A stretch of 41,767 nt of DNA from Blastocatellia bacterium (GTDB lineage: Bacteria; Acidobacteriota; Blastocatellia; Chloracidobacteriales; Chloracidobacteriaceae), in the NCBI GenBank assembly GCA_019695185.1, contig JAIBAN010000069.1:1-41767 (forward strand), in the 5' to 3' direction. Made by a program: the position numbers and the translations under genes. The notes under the pieces were generated by a model, which saw nothing but the letters and a program-made list of their open reading frames with translations, was not told where the DNA came from and did not search any database. How positions within the stretch are numbered: position 1 is the stretch's first letter; each line of letters begins with the position of its first letter. Shown here piece after piece: positions 33,962 through 41,767 of the stretch.

Positions 33962-35209
33962 ATGGGATACATTGTGTTTGTGCATGGAACCGGAGTGAGA
34001 GAGGAGTCCTATCTTGGCTCGCTCAAACAAATCCAAACGAAACTGGAACAACTGAAAAAGAAACATCCGGAGCTTGGTTCCTGGAACGTGGCCGAATGCT
34101 TGTGGGGAGACGAGCTGGGAGCCAAACTCAATCTGAACGGTAAATCATTACCTGACTACCAAGGCACCGCCACCCGCCAGCAACCAGGTGAAATCATGCA
34201 GTGGTGGCAGCTTTACCAGGACCCGGAATTGGAACTGCGGGTCTGGGAGGCATCTGAACCCGCTCCGGATTTCGGGCCGCCGACGGTTGCTCCGAAATGG
34301 AAAGCATATGATGCCAAACTGAAGGCATACAGGCCCTCGTCCGAAGTTCAGGAGGTTTTGACCACGTTCAGCCTGACTGACGACTGGCAATTAGCCTGGG
34401 AAGAAGTGGTTCACCCTGACCGAGTGTATCAGCAGGCCGTTCAAACCGTCACCAGCGAGCAGGATTTCCAGGCGCTTACCCGGCTGGTGCTGCGGGCAGT
34501 GATGGCCCAGGCCACCATCCAATCACAAAAAGCAGGTCGAGCCGCACCGCCCGCCGTGTCCCGCGACGAGGTGATCAGGAAAATGGCCGAAGAGATTGCC
34601 GTCCCCATCATGGGGCTCCGCACATGGTTGGCTGCGCAGGCGAATAAGACAGCCGGTGCCTGGCACAAAACCACTGAAGCCGTGAAAGCCAGTGTGGGGT
34701 TGGCCCTGGCCTATTCCGGCATGGTCAGCCGCGACACCATTACCGACAAAACCTTTCGGTTTGGCGGTGATATTCTGTTGTATCAGGCACGCGGGCAGAA
34801 AATCCGGGCATATATCACCTCTCAGCTTGCCGGTTTGGATGAGCCGGTGGTTCTTTTCGCCCATAGTCTGGGTGGTATTGCCTGTGTGGACCTGTTGGTC
34901 GAAACCTCCCAGCCGCAGGTTGCAGGATTGATAACCGTCGGTTCGCAAGCTCCCTTGCTTTATGAAATGAACTGCCTGACCAGTCTGGAAGCCGGGCTTC
35001 GGTTGCCCGATCATTTTCCCCCCTGGCTCAACCTGTATGATGTCTGTGACCTGCTCAGTTATCCGGCAGCCGGGGTTTTCCCGGAGCGGGTTCAGGACCA
35101 CCAACTGAATTCCGGCTTGCCGTACATGCAGGCCCACAGCGCCTACTGGGGAGAGCCGGAGGTATGGAACCGAATCGCGCATTTTCTGACAACGCTTCCC
35201 ATTGATTAA
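33962..35209 (+). CDS. Alpha/beta hydrolase, lipase-like
   Basis: A 415-residue cytoplasmic protein. Start ATG behind GGAGGAGGAAAA. The oxyanion strand is at the N-terminus (YIVFVHGTGVREESYLG). The nucleophile elbow is FAHSLGG with Ser near 302. The DVCDLLSYPAAGVF segment and a His in AHSAYWGEPEVW near 403 are candidate acid and base. A long helical insert lies between about 100 and 270. This looks like a PGAP1/lipase-type hydrolase. The next gene (caspase-VMAP) begins 14 bp after its stop, so it belongs to the conflict-system operon. It may be a membrane-attacking effector, but that role is inferred only from position. Confidence 0.82.
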   Translation: MGYIVFVHGTGVREESYLGSLKQIQTKLEQLKKKHPELGSWNVAECLWGDELGAKLNLNGKSLPDYQGTATRQQPGEIMQWWQLYQDPELELRVWEASEPAPDFGPPTVAPKWKAYDAKLKAYRPSSEVQEVLTTFSLTDDWQLAWEEVVHPDRVYQQAVQTVTSEQDFQALTRLVLRAVMAQATIQSQKAGRAAPPAVSRDEVIRKMAEEIAVPIMGLRTWLAAQANKTAGAWHKTTEAVKASVGLALAYSGMVSRDTITDKTFRFGGDILLYQARGQKIRAYITSQLAGLDEPVVLFAHSLGGIACVDLLVETSQPQVAGLITVGSQAPLLYEMNCLTSLEAGLRLPDHFPPWLNLYDVCDLLSYPAAGVFPERVQDHQLNSGLPYMQAHSAYWGEPEVWNRIAHFLTTLPID

Positions 35210-35222
35210 GAGGGTGTTTCGT

Positions 35223-37217
35223 ATGGTATCGCCGATTTCACCTGCCAATACCTGGGCCTTGCTCATTGGAATTGACGAGTACAGCCTTGGCCCCGACTGG
35301 AAATTGCCCAATCCAACCCGTGAGTGCATCCGTTTGGCCCAGTGGTTGATTGGGAAAGGGGTTTCACACAACCACATCAAGCTGTTTGTCAAAACCACGG
35401 ATTCGGTCGCTTTGGGAGAAATTGCCGAATTGCAGAAGTCGGGAGTGATCTGTGTGGAGGCGGCCGCTAATTCGATACGGGATGATTTTCACCAGCCGCC
35501 CTTTGACTTGCCTGTCGGATTAAACCAGGAGCGACTGTTGTATGTCTACTGGAGCGGCCACGGAGTGACCAGCGGAGACCACTTCCAGTATTTGACCTGC
35601 ACCGAGGCGCGGCTGGGGTTTTTCAAGGTTTTCAATTTTGAGGAAATACGGAAACAACTCCGCAGCCCCGCATGGAAAGCATTTGGAAACCAGGCGTTTT
35701 TGGTGAATGCCTGCGCCACCTACCCCGATGCAAAAACCCAGCCGGTGCCGGAGAATTTCCCTGCAACCCCGGCAGTCAGCCAGCAGATTCGCCAGTTTGC
35801 CATCTGCTCTGCGACACCGGGCCACTCCGCAAGTGCGGATGAGGCTGCTTTTTTTGGAATTCTCCTAAATGCGATGAAATCATCATGTGCAAGGACACTT
35901 TTGCCTGACCCAGAGAATTTGTATAAATCGATTGGCGAGGGATACAAAGATCTGGCTCCGGAAACTCGAATGGCCATGGGTGAGCCACGGGGCTATTTTG
36001 ACTTGTGGAGCAAATGGAAAAAGCCGGTTATTTCTTTTGGCGACCCTAAGGACAAGGAAGTCAAATTGCAAGACTTCATCTTCGATCAACTCTTCAAATT
36101 GCGCCGCCCATTGTCCCATTACATTTGGCTTTACACAAAATTGGTGAAGCGCCCTAAAGACATTCAGCAAACGGCTGATATTATTCGTGATTTAAGTGAA
36201 TTTGAAGGTTCGGAGTGGCACCTGGCTGAATTCTATGAAAGGGTCATCGCTGGCGAATCAAATGCACAAAGGTTGCAACAATTGATTGAACCTTACATTT
36301 CGGATATACCAAAACTACTGGGATTACGTAAATACATTGAAGATCACCCCTATGTCAAAGAAAAATCACCAACCTACCTGTACGTGTTTGTGACAAGTAG
36401 AACAGCAGTGTCAATCGAGTGTTGGCTGGTCACTCCAACCGCGGCAATTCCTGAAAAGAAGGTTTTTCAAGTCGAAGAGGGAGAAATTGACAAGAATCCG
36501 GAGGAAACCATTTGCAAGGTGGTTGATTCCTTTTTGTTTATGCATCAGGGTAAAGAAGAAATTCTTAATTCCCACCTTGAGTTTTTTCTGCCGCTTCATT
36601 TAATGGGGTTTACAGCGATAAAAGCAACCAGCCCGACTGATAGTTTTTCCAGGATTGAGGAAGTATTTCTGGTGAAATTGCGCTGGCTGCACCGAGCCGT
36701 TACGGAAAATTTCCACCATAATCATTGGAAGAAATTGTCAGAAATCATTCACAAAGGAGCTGCCTTAGACTCCAAAATAGACCAAAAAATTAAGTGGTTT
36801 GAAGCCACTCACCATCCAACGGAGCTTAGTTTTCATAATTGGAAAACGAAGGCCGAGACCAATGCTTTTGCCGGATTGAAATTCAACCCGGTCAGCGGAA
36901 ATCCTCCGGTTCTGCACGCCTTGTTGAAACAAGCCCTTGAACAAGGGGTGCCCTACCTCTTTTGGTCTCGCAAGGAGGATGAATGTCCGCCTGGTTTTGT
37001 GGAAAAAATCAATCAGGCCGTCAAAGGCAAAAATATTGATGAGATACCTGACGCGTTGCAGAAAATCAGAGGGACGCCCAACAAGCCTCCCGACCATCCG
37101 GGACAGCACCTTACCGTCTTTTGGGACGATCCGCGCCGAAATCCCTTCGAGCTGAACGGAACGTTACTTCAACTGAAGGACGTGTTAACAGTACCCCAAA
37201 CTGACCTTGAGAGGTAA
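35223..37217 (+). CDS. Caspase-VMAP fusion of a ternary conflict system
   Basis: A 664-residue protein. The ATG has AGAGGGTG upstream; a TTG at 35202 is less likely. N-terminal caspase domain: WALLIGIDEYS, catalytic His in WSGHGVT (113) and Cys in LVNACATY (164). A helical middle region follows at about 290-385. The C-terminal region has the VMAP-C signature: EFFLPLHLMGF, LHRAVTENFHHNHWKK, then VPYLFWSRKEDECPP and LTVFWDDPRRNPFE. VMAP proteins couple a MoxR ATPase and a vWA protein to an effector, and this fusion carries the protease effector itself. MoxR starts 2 bp downstream. The stretch about 36030-36890 is visibly AT-richer than its neighbours. It is probably inactive until triggered by invasion. 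Confidence 0.88.
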   Translation: MVSPISPANTWALLIGIDEYSLGPDWKLPNPTRECIRLAQWLIGKGVSHNHIKLFVKTTDSVALGEIAELQKSGVICVEAAANSIRDDFHQPPFDLPVGLNQERLLYVYWSGHGVTSGDHFQYLTCTEARLGFFKVFNFEEIRKQLRSPAWKAFGNQAFLVNACATYPDAKTQPVPENFPATPAVSQQIRQFAICSATPGHSASADEAAFFGILLNAMKSSCARTLLPDPENLYKSIGEGYKDLAPETRMAMGEPRGYFDLWSKWKKPVISFGDPKDKEVKLQDFIFDQLFKLRRPLSHYIWLYTKLVKRPKDIQQTADIIRDLSEFEGSEWHLAEFYERVIAGESNAQRLQQLIEPYISDIPKLLGLRKYIEDHPYVKEKSPTYLYVFVTSRTAVSIECWLVTPTAAIPEKKVFQVEEGEIDKNPEETICKVVDSFLFMHQGKEEILNSHLEFFLPLHLMGFTAIKATSPTDSFSRIEEVFLVKLRWLHRAVTENFHHNHWKKLSEIIHKGAALDSKIDQKIKWFEATHHPTELSFHNWKTKAETNAFAGLKFNPVSGNPPVLHALLKQALEQGVPYLFWSRKEDECPPGFVEKINQAVKGKNIDEIPDALQKIRGTPNKPPDHPGQHLTVFWDDPRRNPFELNGTLLQLKDVLTVPQTDLER

Positions 37218-37218
37218 C

Positions 37219-38328
37219 ATGTCGCAAACTGATTGGAAAGTCTATCAAGGATTAGAATCATCCGGCGAAACAGAAGCCAAAGTTCCATCTCAACCCCACG
37301 ATGGAATAGAACAATTGCTTGAAAACGATGAACAGTATTGCCCGCCCTGGCGGAATTTTCGCGCCCGGTATGAGGCTTTTCTGAAGACCCACGGGGTTGC
37401 GCCTGAATTTCCTCAACTTGCGCCGGAGGAGCCAGATGGGCGGGGGGATATGTTTCTGCCTACCGAAAAAATGATTGAGATGGTCAATGTGGCTTTGCAT
37501 TTGCGGAGGCCCTTGCTCGTTACCGGCAAGCCGGGAACCGGCAAATCCACCTTAATATACTCGGTGGCCAGGGAACTGAAATTGGGGAAAGTGCTCCGCT
37601 GGCCGATTACTTCGCGCAGCAGCCTGTCCCGGGGGCTTTATGAATACGATGCCATCGGGCGGCTCCAGGACTGGCAGTTGAAGTACCTCCGCAGCCAGCA
37701 GGCGGGGCAAAACCCACCCTTTCAACCTTCTGACCTGACTGACGAAGCCACGGACATCGGCGAATATCTCCGGCTGGGTCCGCTGGGAACTGCAATGTAC
37801 CCTTGGTCTCGCCCGCGAGCACTGTTGATTGACGAAATTGACAAAGGGGATGCGGATCTTCCGAACGACCTTCTCAATGTGTTTGAAGAGGGAAATTTTG
37901 AGATTCCGGAACTGGTCCGGTTGCGCAAAAGTCAAAATAACGTCAAGGTTCGCCCGGCTGATTCCGAAATACCGGTGACCATTACCGCAGGTCAAGTTCA
38001 ATGTTTGCACTTTCCCTTGGTTGTCATGACCAGCAACAACGAGCGTGACTTTCCTGCCGCTTTCCTGCGGCGTTGCGTACCGTTGGAAATCCCCGAACCA
38101 AAAAAAGAGGAATTGTGGCGGATTGTCAAATCCCACCTTGGCCCAAAGGTTGAATCGGAGGCGAAACCCATTATCGAAGACTTTTTGAAACGAGTGGAAC
38201 AGGGCAAAAAACAACTGGCGACCGACCAGTTGTTGGGCGCTATCTACTTGATGTCCCGTGATAGGGCTCCAAGCCACGCAGAACGTGAGGGCGTGATCAA
38301 TTCCATCTTCAAACCATTGACCAAATGA
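37219..38328 (+). CDS. MoxR-family AAA+ ATPase
   Basis: A 369-residue AAA+ protein. Walker A is TGKPGTGKST near 101-110, Walker B is ALLIDEIDKGDADLPNDLLN near 201-220, sensor 1 is VVMTSNNERDFPAAF, and the arginine finger LRRCVPLEIPEP follows. The DEIDK and LRRC blocks are typical of MoxR proteins working with vWA partners. The start is at 37219, one base after the TAA of the caspase-VMAP gene, with GAGAGG upstream. The stop overlaps the start of the vWA-like gene (ATGA). It is the NTP-driven switch of the ternary system, expected to remodel the vWA and VMAP components. Confidence 0.94.
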   Translation: MSQTDWKVYQGLESSGETEAKVPSQPHDGIEQLLENDEQYCPPWRNFRARYEAFLKTHGVAPEFPQLAPEEPDGRGDMFLPTEKMIEMVNVALHLRRPLLVTGKPGTGKSTLIYSVARELKLGKVLRWPITSRSSLSRGLYEYDAIGRLQDWQLKYLRSQQAGQNPPFQPSDLTDEATDIGEYLRLGPLGTAMYPWSRPRALLIDEIDKGDADLPNDLLNVFEEGNFEIPELVRLRKSQNNVKVRPADSEIPVTITAGQVQCLHFPLVVMTSNNERDFPAAFLRRCVPLEIPEPKKEELWRIVKSHLGPKVESEAKPIIEDFLKRVEQGKKQLATDQLLGAIYLMSRDRAPSHAEREGVINSIFKPLTK

Positions 38329-41300
38329 CAACCTCCGACAATGATTTTGACCAACTTGGCGCACAATTGATGGCGTGCCTGGCGCAGGCCGGAATTCCGC
38401 CTGACTACCGGCGTATCGAGGAAATGCTCTGGCTCAGTCGGCTCCTCCCTTCTGGTCCGCCCCCCGCCCCTGGCGCGGAGCGTGAAATTCCGGTTGCAAC
38501 ACCCGCAACTGGTTTGGAAGACGCCTTGGTTCCCAAAGAAAAGCCCCATCCCCAACCATTCCAGGCACTCGCAAAGCAACCTGCCGAAGTCGAGTTGGAG
38601 CGAGCGTGGTACAGTGACAGCCGATCACCCGGAGGCGGGGAAATACCGGCTTCCCTGGTCCGGGCTCCGTCGCCTGCGGCTTTGCCCGACGCATTGGAGT
38701 TGATGCGGGCGCTGCGTCCGCTCCGGAAGCGGGTGCCTTCCAAAACCCGTTTTGAACTTGATGAAGAAGCAACCATCACGCGAACGGCGGAACAAAGCAT
38801 TCTGATTCCGGTGAACCTTCCGGTGGCCGAACGCTGGTTTGATGCAGCTCTGGTTGTCGAAGACAAAGCTTCAATGTCAATTTGGCACCAAACTTTGCGC
38901 GAGTTCCAGCAGGTGCTGGAACGGCTGGGCGCATTCCGGGACGTGCGCTGGTTTCGTCTCCAAGTGACTGAATTGGAAGCTCGGCTGGTGACTGTTGGGG
39001 GGAATGCTCAATCTCTGGCAACCCTGGCTGACCCGGCAGGCAGGCAGCTTGTTTTTTTCTTTACGGACGGGGTTTCAGCCAGTTGGAAAAATGGCCGTAT
39101 GGCCGAGGCACTGGCTGTTTGGGGAAGTTGTCAGCCGGTGGTCGTCGTCCAGGTTTTGAGCGAGCGCATGTGGCATTTCACCTCGCTCGGGCATCCGTCC
39201 GCCAGCGTCAGAGCTTTAACCCCCGGTGCCGCCAATCAAAAACTGGAAATCCAGGCTCACTGGGAATCGGAATCCAAAGGCGCGGAACTCCCCCTGCCGC
39301 TGATTTTTCTGCATCCTGCTTCAGTAGGTGCCTGGGTGCAGGCGCTTCTTTCCGGCACAAGCCACACCCCAGCGGTCATGGTGGCAGCACATCCGGGTGA
39401 AACCGGGCAATCCCAAACCACTCTGAATGAATTAAACCAGTTCAGTGCGGCGGAACTGGTGACACGGTTTCAGTACATGGTTTCCCCCGCTGCGTTTGAC
39501 TTGGCGGTGTTTTTGTCTGCGGTTCCTTTGCAAATTCCGATTATGCGGCTGGTCCAAAAAACCATGCTGCCCCAGTCCCGGCTGGAACATCTGTCGGAGT
39601 TTCTGCTGGGCGGGCTGGTCGTCCGGGTTGACCAAAATCCCCTGCTGGAAGGAGATGACATCGAGTTTGCCTTTGTCGGCCACGACCGGGGCGATGAAGT
39701 CAGGGACCTGCTGCAAGGCGAGATTCGGAAAAGCGAAATGAAACAGTTGTACCAAACGGTGGGCGAATACATAGTGGAGCGGTATGGCCATCCGTTTGAT
39801 TTCTTTGCCCTGGTTGCCAATCCCCAAGGTGATTTGTTGGTGCCCGCCGCCGCCCTGCCGTTCGCCAAGATTGCTGATCGGTTGTTGCGCCGGTTTGGCA
39901 TCACGCCTACGGTTTCCAAGGCCAACTCCGATTCCTGGTTATACGAGCCGTCACATTGGATACTGGTGGCTGGTGTAGCACTCAGGCCGCTCTCTGAAAT
40001 CGCGCTGGAAACCAGTCAGCAAGTGGGGCGTCTATTGGCCGAAAGGGGGTATGGGCTTTTGACTGGAGGGGGGCAGGGGGTTGACCGGGTCGTGGCGGAC
40101 AGTTTTGCCGAAACTCTTCAAGGACGAGGTCGTTCGCATGCACGCAATCTGCAACAATTCGTTTATGGCAAACGGGAACCGGCTTTCTGGGGCGGTTTGA
40201 CTCACCGTCTGACAACAGAGGAAGCCACAATTAGCGAACCAATTGCCAAGGCGGATGCAGTCATCCTGATTTCAGGTGGCGATGGAACCCGTAAAGTTGG
40301 TGACCGAGCCTTGCAACATAATAAACCAGTCATGCCGCTTGATTGGACCGGGCGCAACGCCGAAAAAATATTTGTTCGGATGTATCAGGAATGGGATACG
40401 AATTACGTTCCCGGTTTAACGAAAAGAGATTTTAGCCAACTTGGAACAGACATTCTGACCGGGATTGAAGCATTGCCGGACCTGCTCGACAAGGTTTTTG
40501 CCTTCGCCTCCATATTCCAAAAAGATGCGGGGCTGGCGGATGTCATGCTGGAGGCCGAGAGGTATCTGGCGACCCAGCCCATGCCGGATTTTGTGGATCT
40601 TGCCCGTCGGTTGGAAGAGCGACTTTCCGTGGCACCGGTGCGCTATAGTTTGGAGAGGCTTGTATTTTACCTCAAGCAGTCGCAAGCAGCCTATCGGGTC
40701 TTGGGGTATTTTGCGGTTTTGGGGCGGATGAGTTATCAGGGCGGGGAAACGCCCCTGCTGGAACCCTTGCTTGATTGCGTGAACCAGGAAGAAAAAGAAG
40801 TGTTGGCCAACCGGGAACCACGCCCTTTGTTTTTGTTGCACCGTTGTTTACAACCATTTGAAACTGATTTCCGATTGGACTTAAAACAAAAAGCCAAGCT
40901 CAAGGCAGCATGTTCCAAAGTCGAAGCCTTGTTGGAATCAACCAATCGGTGGGGAATGAAATTTGTGCTCATCCCGGCGGGGAGTTTTCAGATGGGAGCA
41001 GCCAGTAGTGACTATAATGATGAACGACCGGTGCATCACGTGACGATCAGCCAGCCATTTTATTTGGGGAAATACCAAGTGACGCAGAGGGAGTGGCGAG
41101 AGGTGATGGGGAACAATCCAAGCTATTTCAAAGGGGACGACCTGCCGGTGGAACAAGTGTCATGGGAGGATGTGCAGGAATTCATCAAGAAACTGAATGG
41201 AGGGGGTGACGGAGAATATCGGTTGCCAAGTGAAGCGGAATGGGAATATGCGTGTCGGGCAGGAACGATGGGAGACTATGCCGGGCAATTGGGTGAGATG

Positions 41301-41606
41301 GGATGGTACGCAGAAAATTCAGGGAATCAGATGCATCCGGTGGGGCAGAAAAAGCCAAATGGATGGGGTTTGTACGATATGCACGGAAATGTGTGGGAAT
41401 GGTGTCAGGATTGGTGGGATGCGGGATATTATGCCAAGAGTCCGCCAATTGACCCAACCGGCCCCCCGGGAGGCTCGAGCCGGGTTATTCGCGGCGGCGG
41501 TTGGTACTACCGGGCGGTGGACTGCCGGTCGGCGAGCCGCGACTGGGGCACGCCCGCCGGCCGCAACCACAACCTCGGTTTCCGCCTCGTGAGGACGGCA
41601 TTGTAA
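38325..41606 (+). CDS. SAV_2336-type vWA-like / SLOG / FGE-sulfatase fusion
   Basis: A 1093-residue protein. About 120-345 is a SAV_2336 N-terminal, vWA-like domain (LRPLRKRVPSKTRFELDEEA, then ERWFDAALVVEDKASMSIW). The metal site DxSxS is degenerate here (EDKAS). A helical region follows at about 385-540. SLOG Rossmann domain at about 544-690: WILVAGVALRPLSEIALETS, GYGLLTGGGQGVDRVV, ADAVILISGGDGTR. SLOG domains are proposed nucleotide-ligand sensors in conflict systems. Helices follow to about 870, then an FGE-sulfatase C-type lectin domain at 877-1093 (GMKFVLIPAGSFQMG ... FYLGKYQVTQREW ... DMHGNVWEWCQDW). The final 45 residues (RVIRGGGWYYRAVDCRSASR ... NLGFRLVRTAL) have the form of a retroelement-diversified C-terminus. 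The ATG overlaps the MoxR stop. Confidence 0.9.
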   Translation: MTTSDNDFDQLGAQLMACLAQAGIPPDYRRIEEMLWLSRLLPSGPPPAPGAEREIPVATPATGLEDALVPKEKPHPQPFQALAKQPAEVELERAWYSDSRSPGGGEIPASLVRAPSPAALPDALELMRALRPLRKRVPSKTRFELDEEATITRTAEQSILIPVNLPVAERWFDAALVVEDKASMSIWHQTLREFQQVLERLGAFRDVRWFRLQVTELEARLVTVGGNAQSLATLADPAGRQLVFFFTDGVSASWKNGRMAEALAVWGSCQPVVVVQVLSERMWHFTSLGHPSASVRALTPGAANQKLEIQAHWESESKGAELPLPLIFLHPASVGAWVQALLSGTSHTPAVMVAAHPGETGQSQTTLNELNQFSAAELVTRFQYMVSPAAFDLAVFLSAVPLQIPIMRLVQKTMLPQSRLEHLSEFLLGGLVVRVDQNPLLEGDDIEFAFVGHDRGDEVRDLLQGEIRKSEMKQLYQTVGEYIVERYGHPFDFFALVANPQGDLLVPAAALPFAKIADRLLRRFGITPTVSKANSDSWLYEPSHWILVAGVALRPLSEIALETSQQVGRLLAERGYGLLTGGGQGVDRVVADSFAETLQGRGRSHARNLQQFVYGKREPAFWGGLTHRLTTEEATISEPIAKADAVILISGGDGTRKVGDRALQHNKPVMPLDWTGRNAEKIFVRMYQEWDTNYVPGLTKRDFSQLGTDILTGIEALPDLLDKVFAFASIFQKDAGLADVMLEAERYLATQPMPDFVDLARRLEERLSVAPVRYSLERLVFYLKQSQAAYRVLGYFAVLGRMSYQGGETPLLEPLLDCVNQEEKEVLANREPRPLFLLHRCLQPFETDFRLDLKQKAKLKAACSKVEALLESTNRWGMKFVLIPAGSFQMGAASSDYNDERPVHHVTISQPFYLGKYQVTQREWREVMGNNPSYFKGDDLPVEQVSWEDVQEFIKKLNGGGDGEYRLPSEAEWEYACRAGTMGDYAGQLGEMGWYAENSGNQMHPVGQKKPNGWGLYDMHGNVWEWCQDWWDAGYYAKSPPIDPTGPPGGSSRVIRGGGWYYRAVDCRSASRDWGTPAGRNHNLGFRLVRTAL
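41461..41604 (+). other. Candidate DGR variable region
   Basis: Near 41461 adenine falls from about 27% (preceding 120 bases) to about 12%, and G/C rise sharply. The segment encodes the ligand-facing end of the FGE/C-type lectin fold, the standard target of diversity-generating retroelements. Several codons look like mutated AAC (TAC TAC, GAC, AGC, GAC, CAC) in a frame kept constant at third positions. The 3' end GGTTTCCGCCTCGTGAGGAC is a plausible constant homing segment. No template repeat or reverse transcriptase lies in the window. Confidence 0.65.
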
Positions 41607-41767
41607 CGCTTTGCCCTTTTACGCTTTTACGCTTGCTGCTTTGGGCGCGGAAGCCGAAAATGAAGCCGGGCGCAGAGGGCGTAGCGGAGCCGCCCGCGCC
41701 CAGGCGGAATGGAAGGCTGGAGCGCCGGAATTGTGACCCTGCAATGTATCCGTGAGCGGAGCGAACG
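41607..41767. other. Region downstream of the FGE gene, possible DGR homing context
   Basis: No gene is visible. It begins with a CTTTTACGCTTTTACGCTT direct repeat close to the stop. An 8-bp stem GGGCGCGG (41643-41650) / CCGCGCCC (41694-41701) with a long loop follows; the loop is longer than usual for a DGR cruciform. The window ends before any reverse transcriptase gene. Confidence 0.4.

Noticed and set aside
41501..41755. Small plus-strand frame after the FGE gene
   Set aside because: It overlaps the FGE coding end in another frame and has no ribosome site or conserved look.

Overview
The window looks like an accessory (defence-rich) region of an Acidobacteriota genome, possibly Blastocatellia. 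I infer this from gene content, not from a marker gene: an ECF sigma factor of the TIGR02999 type directly coupled to a Ser/Thr kinase with a DUF4384-like tail, PPC-repeat secreted proteins, and moderate-to-high GC with AT-richer islands. No rRNA, tRNA or core housekeeping gene is present, so the taxonomy is tentative and a plasmid or chromid cannot be excluded.

Region 1 (1-3014): a 5'-cut gene made of tandem helical repeats converges on a minus-strand ECF sigma factor / single-pass membrane protein / small membrane protein cassette. Region 2 (3070-19939, all minus strand): a type 2 BREX (Pgl) phage-defence operon, transcribed pglW - pglX - ParA - RHH protein - pglY - pglZ. Two things are inserted in it: a REP-associated tyrosine transposase with its REP palindromes between pglW and pglX, and a ParA plus ribbon-helix-helix pair between pglX and pglY. 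The RHH gene carries nine GACGTC-cored sites inside its own coding sequence, several in 8-bp register and matching the MetJ met-box consensus AGACGTCT. Canonical BREX-2 partners brxD and brxHI are not in the window.

Region 3 (20160-25131): a junkyard of small genes and mobile-element remains: an HTH/excisionase-like gene, two 70-residue small proteins (one with a Cys/Trp/Tyr-rich tail), a serine recombinase killed by a frameshift and a stop, a 5'-truncated plasmid-type protein with a Toprim-like region, and a 0.9-kb gene-poor stretch with a large inverted-repeat element. A promoter-like motif, CCGCAACTTTTT-N10-GGGTAATAAG, occurs three times here and once in front of the region 1 ECF sigma gene, which suggests one ECF regulon bracketing the BREX operon.

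Region 4 (25132-33892, plus strand): a PPC-repeat secreted protein, ECF sigma factor, transmembrane Ser/Thr kinase, exported DUF4384-like protein, M48 metalloprotease and exported caspase-fold protease. Region 5 (33962-41606, plus strand, tightly packed): alpha/beta hydrolase, caspase-VMAP fusion, MoxR AAA+ ATPase and a 1093-residue SAV_2336-type vWA-like / SLOG / FGE-sulfatase fusion. This is a ternary vWA-MoxR-VMAP conflict system. The last ~145 bases of its FGE domain change abruptly in base composition and have the pattern of a diversity-generating retroelement variable region, so the antigen-sensing end of the system may be hypermutated by a reverse transcriptase lying just beyond the window.

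Together the window combines a BREX-2 island, a plasmid-like partition module and an NTP-dependent suicide-type conflict system with a probable hypervariable sensor.
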